From positions 105,033 to 169,032 of the forward strand of contig CAVVTP010000022.1 in the NCBI GenBank assembly GCA_963751165.1: 64,000 nucleotides of DNA. Reading direction: 5' to 3'. The position numbers were made by a program, and so were the translations under genes. The stretch comes from Roseiarcus sp963751165. Lineage in GTDB: Bacteria > Pseudomonadota > Alphaproteobacteria > Rhizobiales > Beijerinckiaceae. Under the pieces are notes generated by a model. It was not told the DNA's origin, ran no database searches, and saw only the letters and a program-made list of their open reading frames with translations. Positions 35,110-45,575 of this stretch are shown piece by piece; positions within the stretch are counted from its first letter, which is position 1; every line of letters starts with the position of its first letter.

Positions 35110-37119
35110 CCCAACTTGAGCAGATTCGGGGGTGTGGCCTAGGCAAATCAAAGCCTTAGACGAAAAGTCGTCACTACATTTCTGGTGAGAAGTAGGGCTT
35201 AGGCGCTGAGGGCCAGGATCGGGGCCTCGTTATCTGGAAGGCGCATGCGCTTGGGGAGCTTGAGGCCGAGGCGGTCGAAGAGCGCGGCCTGAGCGGCGTC
35301 GGGCTGGGCGACGCATCGCAATCGGATCTCGCCGTGCGTTGCGGTCGGCAAGACGACGTCGTGGGACTGGATGCGGGCGAGCTCTTCGAGGATGGTCCGC
35401 GGCGAGTTGCCGAGGCCCGCGCGCTGCTGCCACATCTCGAGGGTCTTCCAGAGCACGAAGGCGAGGAAGCAAACGAGGATGTGGGCCTGGACCCTCTCCT
35501 CGCGCTGATGCCAGATCGGTCGAACGTTCAGCTGATCTTTCTGGATGCGAAAAGCCGCTTCGGCCTGGGTGAGTTGGATGTAGGCCTTCCACAGCTGCTG
35601 ATCGCTCCAATCGCTGATGTTCGAACGCAGAAGATAGGCTCCTTCCGAGATCGCGGCCCAATTGTCGAACGCGGCGTCGCAAGCGACGTTGAGCCGGAAG
35701 CCCGCCGGGCACGCGTCAGGCTCCAACGTGATGGCGAAGCGGGCGGCGGCGCGCTGGTTTCGCTCGAGGATGCGGCCGATCTGCCGGTTCACCGTCGCCG
35801 GATTAAGCGGTTTCGTTGAGCGCGCGATGCGAGCGGACAGGCGTTCGAGCGCCTGCTCGATCCGCCGGCTGAACTTGTCGTGCATCGCTCGCTCTTTGCT
35901 GCGTCGGTCGTCGGAGCGGCAAAGGATCGCGATCTCGTCGGTCTCGGGATGGCGCGCGAGTTTGACCTCGACGCCTTCTTGCACCATGCGCCAGCCATCC
36001 GGGCGAGCGAGCTCGGAGCCGAACTTCTTCAGCTCCGACTTCGGCGCGCCGATGATGTAGCGCCGGCCGGTCTCGCGCAGCCACGCCAGATTCTCGGCGC
36101 TGGCCATGCCGCGGTCGGCGATCCAGACGCGCCCCAGCACGCCGTGCCGCGCCTCCATCGTGGCCACGATCGTCTGCAAGGTCTTGGAGTCGTGGGTGTT
36201 GCCGGCGAACACCTCGTAGCCGAGCGGAAAGCCGTCAAAGGTCACGACAAGGGCGATGCAGACTTGCTTGCAGTCGGGGCGATGATCGCGGGAATAGCCG
36301 CGCTGCGCCTGCGGGTTCGCCTTCGCCTGGCCTTCGAAATAGGTGCTCGTCATGTCGTAGAGCAGCACGTCGTTCTCGATTGCGAACAGCTCTCCGCAAC
36401 GCTCGGACAGATGCCGTTCCACGGCCCCCTTGTGCGCGAGCAGTCGATCGAGCGCGCGATAGAGCCGATCCTTGTTGACCTCCTCCTCGCCGAGCTGCAG
36501 CAGATCGCCAAGCACCGTTCGACGATACCAGTCCTCGGCAATGTGCAGCTCGCTCGACGGCTCGCACAGCCGAGCCGTCACCAGCACCGCCGCCATCTTC
36601 GCCCATGCGACCCGCTCCTGGCCCATTGGAAGCAGCCGCCGGCACAACTCTTCGAGGCCCACCGCACGCCACAGGGCGAGCGCCAAGTAGACATCGCCAA
36701 ACTGGCGCGAGCGCTCAATACGAACGCCCTTCAGTCGAACAGGCGCCGACAGATGTTGGCTGCCGTCGTTGAACAGCGGCGCTTCTTCAGGGACGCCGAT
36801 CAGCCGGCGCGCAAGCGCGCGCGCCGCGATCCGTCCGTTCTCGTCGAGCTCGCCAAGATGTGCGACCGTCTGCTGGATCACCCGCCGGCCGACCCGAACG
36901 CTGCGCACCAACGTCCAATAGCGATGAACCTTCCCGTCCTTCTTGCGAATCGTATGGCGCAAGTACATGCGCCATTTGAACCGACAACGGCGCCCTCGAA
37001 AATACCCTAGGTCGTCACTACACGCTCAAACTCGCCTCGCCCGACCTCCAACTACTTGATCTAACTGACGCCGCCTTGCGCAAAAACGTGAAAACCGCCG
37101 CCAAACTGCTCAAGTTGGG
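35110..37119. mobile_element. IS1634-family element A, complete
   Basis: About 2.0 kb bounded by inverted repeats with core CCCAACTTGAGCAG (35110-35123) and CTGCTCAAGTTGGG (37106-37119). TTAG stands directly outside both ends (35106-35109 and 37120-37123), a 4-bp direct repeat that may be a target duplication. It carries one intact transposase on the minus strand. Inserted within a small inverted-repeat unit downstream of cmk. Confidence 0.75.
35199..36968 (-). CDS. IS1634-family transposase (element A)
   Basis: 589 aa, full length and uninterrupted. N-terminus MYLRHTIRKKDGKVHRYWTL; DDE-type catalytic core with first Asp in LLYDMTSTYFEG, second Asp in VWIADRGMASAENL and Glu in LTQAEAAFRIQKDQLNVRPI, followed by RVQAHILVCFLAFVLWKTLE, the typical IS4-superfamily C-terminal helix. 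All three catalytic residues are kept, unlike the copy at 48.8-50.5 kb, so this copy could still be active. Confidence 0.92.
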   Translation of the reverse strand: MYLRHTIRKKDGKVHRYWTLVRSVRVGRRVIQQTVAHLGELDENGRIAARALARRLIGVPEEAPLFNDGSQHLSAPVRLKGVRIERSRQFGDVYLALALWRAVGLEELCRRLLPMGQERVAWAKMAAVLVTARLCEPSSELHIAEDWYRRTVLGDLLQLGEEEVNKDRLYRALDRLLAHKGAVERHLSERCGELFAIENDVLLYDMTSTYFEGQAKANPQAQRGYSRDHRPDCKQVCIALVVTFDGFPLGYEVFAGNTHDSKTLQTIVATMEARHGVLGRVWIADRGMASAENLAWLRETGRRYIIGAPKSELKKFGSELARPDGWRMVQEGVEVKLARHPETDEIAILCRSDDRRSKERAMHDKFSRRIEQALERLSARIARSTKPLNPATVNRQIGRILERNQRAAARFAITLEPDACPAGFRLNVACDAAFDNWAAISEGAYLLRSNISDWSDQQLWKAYIQLTQAEAAFRIQKDQLNVRPIWHQREERVQAHILVCFLAFVLWKTLEMWQQRAGLGNSPRTILEELARIQSHDVVLPTATHGEIRLRCVAQPDAAQAALFDRLGLKLPKRMRLPDNEAPILALSA

Positions 37120-37152
37120 TTAGGACGAGGGTGGTGGCTTTTGAAACAGGCC

Positions 37153-37605
37153 CTAGGCGGCAGCGCCCCGCGCTAGACGGCCGTGTGTCGCCCGCAACCG
37201 CTCAATAGCGCTGTCGATTTCACTACGCTGTCGCTCCAGATGGCCGATTTGGTTGACGATCTGCTGGGGTTGCAGCTGCTCCTCGAGGTCGGGCGTTTCG
37301 TTGGCGCCCTTGCCCCCGATGAGGTCGTTGATCTCAGTGAGCGTGAATCCGAGCTTCTTGCCCCTGAGGATCATTTCCATCCGGACGCGATCGACGCCTC
37401 GATAATAGCGCGCGCTTCCTTCGCGCCGCGGCTTGATCAGCCCGCGGTCTTCATAGAAGCGAAGCGTCCGCAAACTCACTCCGTACAGTCTCGACATTTG
37501 GCTGATCGTCAACTCGCCTTCCGACCGGGGCGACGCTGAGGCGTCGTATTCCGCCTCGCCCAAAGTGGAACTGGTTGCACGATTCAGGGACGACATCCGG
37601 CTCAT
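37153..37605 (-). CDS. MerR-family transcriptional regulator
   Basis: 150 aa. The MerR HTH is SEGELTISQMSRLYGVSLRT followed by LRFYEDRGLIKPRREGSARY and VDRVRMEMILRGKKLGFTLT; a C-terminal helix (QQIVNQIGHLERQRSEIDSA) should form the antiparallel dimer coil. No metal-binding cysteines are seen. Its stop codon immediately follows the right end of the inverted-repeat unit. It is divergent from the PodJ-like gene; the 250-nt shared region has a dyad GCAACCAAAAGTTGC near 37701 that could be an operator. Confidence 0.88.
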   Translation of the reverse strand: MSRMSSLNRATSSTLGEAEYDASASPRSEGELTISQMSRLYGVSLRTLRFYEDRGLIKPRREGSARYYRGVDRVRMEMILRGKKLGFTLTEINDLIGGKGANETPDLEEQLQPQQIVNQIGHLERQRSEIDSAIERLRATHGRLARGAAA

Positions 37606-37856
37606 GAAATCTCCTTTCGGCGGCGCCGTTGCGTTCGCGCCTTGCTATCACTCGCGACCTTTCGCGATTCGGGCACCAATGTGCCCTACGGGAATCATGA
37701 TGCAACCAAAAGTTGCAAATAGTCAATATACAACTTACAGCTCATGCGAACGCCTCCCGTCGCGGGTTTAATCCTTTCTTCACCATGCCGATTGAAGTTC
37801 GCGCCGCGGCGCTGCGACTCGCGCCGTGAATCGCTGGCGCCAATGACGGTTGAGGC

Positions 37857-40800
37857 ATGAAGACGAGCATGGCGTGGAACCTTGCGAGCGTCAGTCCACA
37901 AGCTCGGCGTCTGGCCGAAAAGGCGGCGCGTCAGGCAGGCCTGAGTGTCGAGGAATGGCTCGACGAGGCGATCGTGGGCCGGGCTGCGGGGGATATTTCG
38001 GACGGGAACCCAGACGAGAACCGCTCTCTCGCTTCCACACAGCTCGGTCGCGCTTGGCTTGATGAGTCCGAGGAACTTCTCGAGTTTGCAATCGCGCGGG
38101 TCGAGCGGCGGTTGATGCGCGGCGAGGAGCGTTTAACGCGCGCCTTTGAAACGATGGCGGCCATGCTCGAACGAACGCGCGGGAACATCGATCACGAAAC
38201 ACCGCTCTCGGCCTACCGGCGATCGATTGCGGCTGACCAGCGACAATCGTCTCCCATACTGCAAGCCGAGGCGGCGTTGCGCCGGCTCGCCGCCGAGGCG
38301 CTGAATGCCCGGGAAGCACACCGAGCCGGCGTTGCGCCAACACCATGGCGGGCTGCCGGTGCTTATCAAGATCGGGAGGTCTCCCAAAATTCAACGTTTG
38401 CGGCGAAAGGTCTGGAAGGCCAAACTGGCCTTTCTGACCAGGAAGCAGACGATCAATCCGATTCCGGTCACGACAAGCCCAGCCAGACGGAAATGTCGCC
38501 TTCGCCGGCGCTTGAAGCGTCAGGCGAAGGTATGGCCGGCGCCACGGTCATGTCGGAAGCTCTTTGTCGAGACCAGGATCAGCGCGTCTGCGCCATGAAC
38601 CTGACCGCGTTGCGGGAAGGGCTCGCAGCGATGAACCGCAGTCTCGCCGAACTCGCGCCCCGCAACGCGGTCGTCGCGCTCGAAGGCGCGGTTCGAAACT
38701 TGACAGAGCGAGTCGCCCTGCTCCGTCAGGCTGGCGAGTCCGAAACGCTGATCACTCCGTTGGACGCAATGGCGGCCGACCTGCGCGCGAGCTTGAAGTC
38801 GCACGACCCGCAATTGGTGGTCGCTGGCCTGGAGCGTGAAATTTCCGCGTTGTCTGGCAAGGTCGACGGGTTGGCCCAATCCGCGATCAGCCCAGAAAGC
38901 TTTGATCGCATCCGACAGCAAACCGAAGAGGTGCGGAATCTGCTGGCCGAGGCGGCCAAGCGCAGCGCGCCTCTGGAACGGCTGGAACACCAGATCAGCG
39001 AACTTGCCGACCGCGTCGACCGCCTCCACGCCAGCCGCTCGGCCCAAGTCGAATCCGCGGAAATGGCCGCATCGCTCACGGACCCTCGCGGTGAGGTCGA
39101 GCGTTCCGCGCCTGTTTCGATTTTGACGCTAATCGAACGCCGTCTCGAGCACATCGCCGAGCGGCTCGATCAGGAAATTTCCCAACCTGCGCAAAAGGAG
39201 GCGGACTCGCATGCCCTGCATGACCTGGCTCGTCGAATTGATGCCGTTCGTCAGTCGCTGGAAGCCCGTCAGCAGCCGCAAATCGACACTGGCGGGCTGG
39301 AAGCATCGCTTAAAGAGCTCAGCACGAAACTCGAGAACTCCAAACTCCGACACGCTAACCGAGCTCGTACGTCATATCAGCGACAAGCTCGATGCGGTAG
39401 GCCATAAGGACGAGGCATCGGTCCCCGCGGCGATGGAATCGATGCTAGCGGAAATTATCGATAAACTCGACCGCCTTCCGAAAGCAGACACGATTGCCGA
39501 CCTGCGTTCAATCGAGCGCGTGCTTCAGTCGCTGGACACAAAACTCGAACCGGAGACCGGGCGAAGTCTTGGTCGCGAGATCGCCGTCCAGGTCGCAGAC
39601 GAAGTCGTGGCGCGCTCGGAAAAGGGCTTCGCTTTCGGCGCAGGGGGGGGACGGTTGGCGGAACAGATCGCTCACATTGACGAAAGTCTTGAAGCGCTTT
39701 CCGGTCTGCGCGAAATGCAGGACCTCATGCGCCAGCTCTCCATTCGATCAGCCGGACCTGGCGATCCTTCAAAAGACGACCAAGATGAGAAATCCTCCTC
39801 TGCGGTTCGCGCGAGCCCGAGTTGGCCCTCGTCATCCGCCGTCCCCGGCGTTGAGGCGTTAGAGGCCATGGATCTTTCCATGTCCGGCGAGGCGCAACGC
39901 ACGTTGAAGTCCTTGCCGCCGGCTAATCAGGACGAAGCTGCATTGCGGCAGTCGGGCGAAGACGATGTCCTGCTGGAGCCGGGCGCGGGGCGCGCCCAAC
40001 GGATTCGAGACGCGCGGGAGCCGGTACGGGAGATCGGTTCGAAAACAAATCCGTCGGTTTCGGCCCACATCGCGGCGGCGCGTCGGGCCGCGAATTCAGC
40101 ACTTTCGGAAACGAGCGGCGAAAACCCGCCAGACGGGACTCGCGGCGTTGAACGAGCGAAGACACTTTATGGAAATCATAAGCGCTCCGTCCTTCTTGCC
40201 GCGGCGTTTGCAATTGTCGCCATCGCCGCCGTCCGGCTTATCAGCGAGCACGCCCCCCTTGCGCGGAAATCTGATCTGAGCGGACAGCCCTCCAAGGTCG
40301 CGCTGGCTGGCGGGTCGTCCGGCAAGCCCATTCTCATTGCGCCTCCAACCGCGCCCCAAATCGATAGAACCCCGACCGCCTCGATCGCCTCGCCACCTGA
40401 AACTTCAAAAGCCAATCCATCAAGCCTAACCGCTGGGCCCGAGCTTTCCTCGACGGTCGCAGCCGCATTGCCGGCGTCCCTGCACGACGCCGTCGTCGCG
40501 GGGTCTCCGGCGGCGCAATACGAACTGGCGCAGCGACTGTTCGAAGGGCGGGGAGTTCCCCAGGACCAGCAAGCCGCCGCGCTTTGGTTCGAACGAGCAG
40601 CCTCGTCCGGCCTGGCCCCCGCTCAGTTCAGGCTCGGGACTCTCTACAGCAAGGGCGTCGGGGTCCAGCGCGACAGCGCAGCCGCCGAGCGCTGGTATGA
40701 GAGAGCCGCGGAAGCAGGCAACGCACGCGCAGCGCATAATTTGGCTGTCATGTATGCTGAGCCGGTCGGCGGGACACCGGATTACGTCGAAGCGGCGAAG

Positions 40801-41148
40801 TGGTTCCGAAAGGCCGCGGAATTCGGCGTCCGCGACAGCGAGTTCAATCTCGCAATCCTCTGTGCGCGCGGTTTGGGGGTCGATCGAGATCTTCGGCAGT
40901 CCTGGTTATGGTTCTCGCTTGCGGCTGCCCAAGGAGACGCGGACGCGGTCAAGAAACGGGATGAGGTGGCGGCGAAAATGGACCCGGACGCACTGGCCGC
41001 CGCGGCAAACGATCTCACGAAATTCAAAGTCGCCAAGCCGGATCCAGCCGCGAACGAAGTGGCGTCGCCGCCCGGCGGATGGGACGTATCTCCTCTCAGT
41101 CTAAGAACGCCAGCGGCGGGCGCCTCAACACCGGCATGGCCGGAGTAG
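37857..41148 (+). CDS. podJ: PodJ-like polar localisation protein with Sel1 repeats, one frameshift
   Basis: N-terminus MKTSMAWNLASVSPQARRLA and EKAARQAGLSVEEWLDEAI is the conserved PodJ start. A long coiled-coil region follows (residues about 70-650). Near 39345 the frame shifts by one base (from STKLENSK to DTLTELVRHISDKLDAVGHK). A single membrane helix (SVLLAAAFAIVAIAAVRLI, about 40186-40245) separates the cytoplasmic part from a periplasmic C-terminus with four Sel1-like repeats (AAALWFERAASSGLAPAQFR, AERWYERAAEAGNARAAHNL, AAKWFRKAAEFGV). Conceptual length about 1,096 aa. PodJ organises the new cell pole in alphaproteobacteria. The indel may be a sequencing error. Confidence 0.75.
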
Positions 41149-41179
41149 CCGCCAAATCCGCGCAAGCGGCTTTCCAAGG

Positions 41180-42481
41180 CTACCGCTTCAAATGCATGCG
41201 CGACGGCCCCTCGGCAGCCTTTTTCAGGATCCTAAGGGGCGCTGAGAATAAACGCGCAGCGACCGGGTTAGCCTCGGCTGAGGGCTTGTGGCCAAGGCGT
41301 ATGCCAGTCTCGTCGCGCAATGCCGCGACCACCGTCATCGCCGCGTTCCGATCAAGCGCGCTGTTGAGACGGGCAAGCGCGTGGATCCGCTGATAACTGG
41401 CGCCCGCCAGCAGATCGTTCGAAGTGAGAATCCGCACCAGGACTTCGTTGGGGGCGCCCAAAGCTGCAAGGGCGACCGCGAGCGGCTCTCCCGTCGTATC
41501 GTCAACGATCGCGCGCGCCAGCTCCGCGCTGCATTGCAGGGCCTCTGCAAGGAGAGCGACAAAGCGCTCCTGCTGGCGTGCGACCGCGGCCAGTTCGAGG
41601 TCATCGAGGGACGTCGAGCACATGGGCTGCAAAGAGCCGATCGGCCGTCCCAGCTGCGAACGTTGCGCTGCCAGGAGGATTTCAATCCGTTGGTTTGGCC
41701 GGGCGTACAGGAAGAGAGAAGCACATTCCCGACGGATCGGCTGGCGCTCGAGCAGTGCGTCGACCAGTCGGCGGTCGCCCTCCCGCTCGGCCAACCTGCG
41801 AGCCCGTCTCAACAGACCAACAAGCGCCGAACCTCCAAGGGGGGCGGCTTCATTGTTCGCCAATGCGGCCAGGACAAGGATGTCACTCTGGGCCGCGAGC
41901 GCGTTCATAATTTCAGGATCGAGATTTCTTCGTTTGGCGACCGCGAGCGCTCTCCGGCCGCCACTCGCAATGGCCCGCTCGAGCTCCCTATTGTTGCATG
42001 CGACAGCGTGCTCGAGCACATAATCGCAAGCGTCCAAATCAATGGAGGTCAGTTCGGCCAGCAGATCGGCGGGAGCGTGAGCGCAAGGCGAGAGTTTGCG
42101 GGCGATTTCCAGCCGAGTCGCCGGATCGGCTGCTGCCGTCTGCCCCGACATCGCCTCGATGAGTTCCGCAACCTTGCCAGAACCGTTCGGTTCCGTGGCG
42201 ATGAAATAGTCAGTCGCTACTCTCAGCCAGATTCGACGATCACTCAACCTCTCGCTCGACGCCAGGGAGGCGAGAAAAGGAAAATCGGTAAGCGTGAGAT
42301 CGCGCACGAACCGGCCCAAGACCCTCAATGCCCGAACGTAAGAGCAATCTCGTTGACGGAGTATTAACCTTCGCGCCACAAAGAGCGGAATCATCGCGCC
42401 GGCAATGTAGACCGAAAAGGCGATGCCAGAGGCATTGCATTTCAGCCCTAGCGGCGGCCCCGAAATGCGGCGTTCGCTCAA
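41180..42481 (-). CDS. DUF2336-domain protein
   Basis: 433 aa if started at ATG 42481; an internal ATG about 30 codons later is an alternative. Helical repeat-like segments such as ATRLEIARKLSPCAHAPADL, DACDYVLEHAVACNNRELER and LAALANNEAAPLGGSALVGL match DUF2336, an alphaproteobacterial family of unknown function often near cell-cycle or two-component genes. A TTAACC half-site (42364-42369) lies inside the 5' part of the frame. Convergent with the PodJ-like gene. Confidence 0.75.
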   Translation of the reverse strand: MSERRISGPPLGLKCNASGIAFSVYIAGAMIPLFVARRLILRQRDCSYVRALRVLGRFVRDLTLTDFPFLASLASSERLSDRRIWLRVATDYFIATEPNGSGKVAELIEAMSGQTAAADPATRLEIARKLSPCAHAPADLLAELTSIDLDACDYVLEHAVACNNRELERAIASGGRRALAVAKRRNLDPEIMNALAAQSDILVLAALANNEAAPLGGSALVGLLRRARRLAEREGDRRLVDALLERQPIRRECASLFLYARPNQRIEILLAAQRSQLGRPIGSLQPMCSTSLDDLELAAVARQQERFVALLAEALQCSAELARAIVDDTTGEPLAVALAALGAPNEVLVRILTSNDLLAGASYQRIHALARLNSALDRNAAMTVVAALRDETGIRLGHKPSAEANPVAARLFSAPLRILKKAAEGPSRMHLKR

Positions 42482-42604
42482 AGCGGCAAGGCCTCACCGA
42501 AGGCTGCGCAAAATGAATTCGCCCGGAGCCGCGCACGGCGGCTGACGGCAGCCCGCCGAAAGTCCTCTTGCCATCGTGACGCCATCGGTCTATCAGCCGC
42601 GGCG

Positions 42605-42652
42605 GGACACCTCTCCCCAACGAGAGGCGCCCATCTGAAAGGATGGCACAAC
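42605..42652 (+). ncRNA. serC leader RNA motif
   Basis: Two short hairpins directly before the serC ATG: CCTCTC-CCCAAC-GAGAGG (42610-42627) and CCATC-TGAAAG-GATGG (42631-42646), ending 6 nt before the start. The serC motif of Hyphomicrobiales is described as two small hairpins in the 5' UTR of phosphoserine aminotransferase genes, near the start codon, with unknown ligand or mechanism. The layout fits; the assignment is from memory of the motif and not a covariance-model match. Confidence 0.6.
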
Positions 42653-43825
42653 ATGATTAGTACGACACCCGCCGTCAGGCCGGGCAATCCTTGCTTTTCT
42701 TCAGGTCCTTGCGCCAAGCGTCCCGGGTGGACGGTTGGAGTTCTCAAAGATGCGCCGCTTGGCCGGTCGCATCGAGCGAAGGCCGGCAAGACTAAGCTCA
42801 AGCTAGCGATCGATCTCACCCGCGAGGTGCTGGAGGTTCCGGCTGGCTATCGCATCGGCATCACGCCCGGCTCGGATACCGGCGCCGTCGAGATTGCGCT
42901 TTGGACAATGCTTGGCGCGCGCGGCGTCGACGTGCTCGCATGGGAAAGCTTTGGCGAGGGGTGGGTCACCGATGTCGTCAAGCAATTGAAGATCAAGGAT
43001 GCGCGGACGCTGAAAGCGCCGTATGGCGAACTGCCGGACCTGACCGCCGTCGACTTCGAGAACGACATCGTTTTCACCTGGAACGGCACGACGTCCGGCG
43101 TCCGCGTGCCCAATTCCGACTGGATCGCGCCCGACCGTAGGGGCCTGACGATCTGCGACGCAACCTCGGCTGCCTTTGCGCAGGATCTCGACTGGCCAAA
43201 GCTCGACGTCGTCACTTTCTCCTGGCAAAAAGTGCTGGGAGGCGAGGCCGCACACGGGATGATCGTCCTGAGCCCCCGAGCGGTCGAACGGCTTCAGAGC
43301 TACACGCCGGCATGGCCGCTGCCGAAGGTTTTCCGCCTCGCAAAGGGCGGCAAGCTGACCGAAGGTTTTTTCGAGGGCGACACCATCAACACGCCGTCCA
43401 TGCTGTGTGTCGAGGACTATATCGATGCACTGCAATGGGCGAAGTCGCTCGGCGGCAAGAAGGCCTTGTTCGCCCGGGCGGACTCGAACGCGAAAGCGCT
43501 CGCGGCCTGGGTCGAGCGCACGCCTTGGGTCGATTATCTCCCTCGCGTTCCGGCGACCCGGTCGAACACGAGTGTTTGCCTCAAGGTGGTCGATCCGATC
43601 GTCGCGGCTTTGCCGCACGATGGCCAGACAGCTTTCGCCAAAGCGCTTGCCGGCATCCTCGAGAAGGAGAAGGTCGCCTACGACATAGGCGCCTACCGTG
43701 ACGCGCCGCCGGGGCTCCGCATCTGGTGCGGCGCCACGGTCGAGACAGCGGATATCGAGGCCCTCACTCCTTGGCTCGACCACGCCTTCGCTCTCGAGAA
43801 AGCCAAGTTGGTCAAAGCGGCTTAA
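42653..43825 (+). CDS. serC: Phosphoserine aminotransferase
   Basis: 390 aa. The alphaproteobacterial-type start RPGNPCFSSGPCAKRPGWTV is followed by YRIGITPGSDTGAVEIALWT, VFTWNGTTSGVRVPNSDWI, and the PLP lysine in VVTFSWQKVLGGEAAHGMIV. It converts 3-phosphohydroxypyruvate to O-phosphoserine in serine synthesis. Translation begins right after the serC leader hairpins, and serA follows 103 nt downstream in the same direction, giving two consecutive steps of the pathway. Confidence 0.95.
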   Translation: MISTTPAVRPGNPCFSSGPCAKRPGWTVGVLKDAPLGRSHRAKAGKTKLKLAIDLTREVLEVPAGYRIGITPGSDTGAVEIALWTMLGARGVDVLAWESFGEGWVTDVVKQLKIKDARTLKAPYGELPDLTAVDFENDIVFTWNGTTSGVRVPNSDWIAPDRRGLTICDATSAAFAQDLDWPKLDVVTFSWQKVLGGEAAHGMIVLSPRAVERLQSYTPAWPLPKVFRLAKGGKLTEGFFEGDTINTPSMLCVEDYIDALQWAKSLGGKKALFARADSNAKALAAWVERTPWVDYLPRVPATRSNTSVCLKVVDPIVAALPHDGQTAFAKALAGILEKEKVAYDIGAYRDAPPGLRIWCGATVETADIEALTPWLDHAFALEKAKLVKAA

Positions 43826-43928
43826 TCGCCGTTTGCCCGCGAATCTGGAGGAGCTCGCTTCCCCTCCGATCGAGCGGTCGCGAATCCCCCACGCGCCGGA
43901 CATTCACGTCAACTCCCGAGGCTGTACC

Positions 43929-45515
43929 ATGGCTCCTCGCGTACTCATCTCCGACAAGCTTTCTCCCGCCGCCGTCGCGATCTTCAAGCAGCAAGGAATT
44001 GAGGTCGACGTAAAGCCGGGGCTCGAAAAGGACGAACTCGCCAAGGTTATCGGCGACTACGACGGGCTGGCGATACGCTCCGCAACCAAGGTCACCTCCA
44101 AACTCCTTGAGCGCGCAACCAAACTGAAAGTTGTGGGCCGGGCCGGCATCGGCGTCGACAACGTCGACATTCCCGCGGCCACCGCCCGAGGCGTTATCGT
44201 GATGAACACGCCTTTTGGCAATTCGATCACGACTGCCGAGCACGCGATCGCCCTCATGTTCGCGCTCGCCCGCCAGATTCCCCCCGCCGACCTCTCCACT
44301 CAGGCAGGAAAATGGGAAAAGAATCGCTTCATGGGCGTGGAATTAACGGGCAAGGTTCTTGGCGTTATCGGCTGCGGCAACATTGGCTCGATCGCAGCCT
44401 CCCGCGGGATCGGCCTCAAAATGCGGGTCATCGCCTACGATCCTTTCCTCAGCGTCGAGCGCGCGGGGGAAATCGGCGCGGAGAAAGTGGAGCTTAATGA
44501 ACTGCTCGGTCGCGCTGATTTCATCACCTTGCACACGCCACTGACGGCCCAGACCCGCAATATCCTATCGGCGGACAACCTATCCAGGACCAAGAAGGGG
44601 GTCCGTATCATCAACTGCGCCCGCGGCGGGCTTGTCGATGAAGCCGCCTTGCGCGCCGCGCTCGACAGCGGTCATGTCGCGGGCGCGGCCTTCGACGTCT
44701 TCGTCGAGGAGCCGGCGAAAGAGAATCCGCTGTTCGGTCACCCCAACTTCGTCGCCACTCCGCATCTTGGGGCTTCGACCAGCGAGGCGCAGGAAAATGT
44801 GGCGCTGCAAGTTGCCGAGCAGATGTCTGATTATCTCGTCCGCGGCGCGATCACCAACGCGGTGAACTTTCCGTCCATCACGGCCGAGGAAGCGCCCAGA
44901 CTGAAGCCGTTCATCGCGCTCGCCGAAGGGCTCGGCTCGTTCGCCGGCCAACTCACGGATGCACCGATCGAGAAGGTGACGATCACGTATGAGGGAGCGG
45001 TTGCGGACCTGAAGATCAAGGCGCTGACCTCGGCCGCGATTGCAGGGCTGCTGCGGCCGTCGTTGGCCGATGTCAATGTGGTGTCCGCGCCCTCCGTTGC
45101 CGCGCATCGCGGCATTGTCATCGAGGAAATGACACGAGCCGCGGAGCGCGACTACGAGAGTTTCATTACCATGACGGTCATCACCAAGGATCAGACTCGC
45201 TCGGTTGGCGGCACCGTTTTCCATGATGGCAAGCCGCGCATCCTGTCGATCAAGGGCATCAAGGTCGACGCGGAATTCACACCGTCGATGATCTATGTCA
45301 CAAATGAGGACAAACCTGGGTTCATTGGTCGGTTTGCGGGCCTTCTGGGAGATGCTGGCGTCAATATCGCCACATTCGCCCTCGGCCGCGACGGGCCAGG
45401 CGGGTCCGCGATCGCGCTGGTGTCGATCGATGGCGACGCGCCGCCAGAGGTTCTGGCTGAGGTCTGCAAGATCAAGGGCGTCCGGCAGGCGTCAGCTTTG
45501 CGCTTTTCCAGTTAG
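43929..45515 (+). CDS. serA: D-3-phosphoglycerate dehydrogenase
   Basis: 528 aa from ATG 43929 (MAPRVLISDKLSPAAVAIFK). NAD fold GVIGCGNIGSIAASRGIGLK, catalytic residues in INCARGGLVDEAALR and TPHLGASTSEAQENVALQ, then the intervening allosteric domain and a C-terminal ACT domain (NEDKPGFIGRFAGLLGDAGV, NIATFALGRD) for serine feedback. This is the long (type I) form. It oxidises 3-phosphoglycerate as the first step of serine synthesis. Downstream of serC. Confidence 0.96.
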   Translation: MAPRVLISDKLSPAAVAIFKQQGIEVDVKPGLEKDELAKVIGDYDGLAIRSATKVTSKLLERATKLKVVGRAGIGVDNVDIPAATARGVIVMNTPFGNSITTAEHAIALMFALARQIPPADLSTQAGKWEKNRFMGVELTGKVLGVIGCGNIGSIAASRGIGLKMRVIAYDPFLSVERAGEIGAEKVELNELLGRADFITLHTPLTAQTRNILSADNLSRTKKGVRIINCARGGLVDEAALRAALDSGHVAGAAFDVFVEEPAKENPLFGHPNFVATPHLGASTSEAQENVALQVAEQMSDYLVRGAITNAVNFPSITAEEAPRLKPFIALAEGLGSFAGQLTDAPIEKVTITYEGAVADLKIKALTSAAIAGLLRPSLADVNVVSAPSVAAHRGIVIEEMTRAAERDYESFITMTVITKDQTRSVGGTVFHDGKPRILSIKGIKVDAEFTPSMIYVTNEDKPGFIGRFAGLLGDAGVNIATFALGRDGPGGSAIALVSIDGDAPPEVLAEVCKIKGVRQASALRFSS

Positions 45516-45575
45516 GGCATTAGATTGGCGTCTCTTTCTCGCTCGGTGCAACAGGCGCCCCGAAGAGTCCTTCGA

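Larger units (their letters stand above)
34971..37152. repeat. Short inverted-repeat unit (MITE-like), split by an IS
   Basis: The outer ends are GGCTGTTTCAAAGGTCAC (34971-34988) and, inverted, GTGGCTTTTGAAACAGGCC (37134-37152). With the IS at 35110-37119 removed, the unit is about 170 bp and contains the palindromic CTCATCCTTGAGG/CGAAGGATG motif familiar from Hyphomicrobiales dispersed repeats. Flanking bases (TTAG on the left, CTAG on the right) are near-matches and could be a target duplication. It therefore looks like a small non-autonomous element that was later hit by an IS1634-type transposon. Confidence 0.4.
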
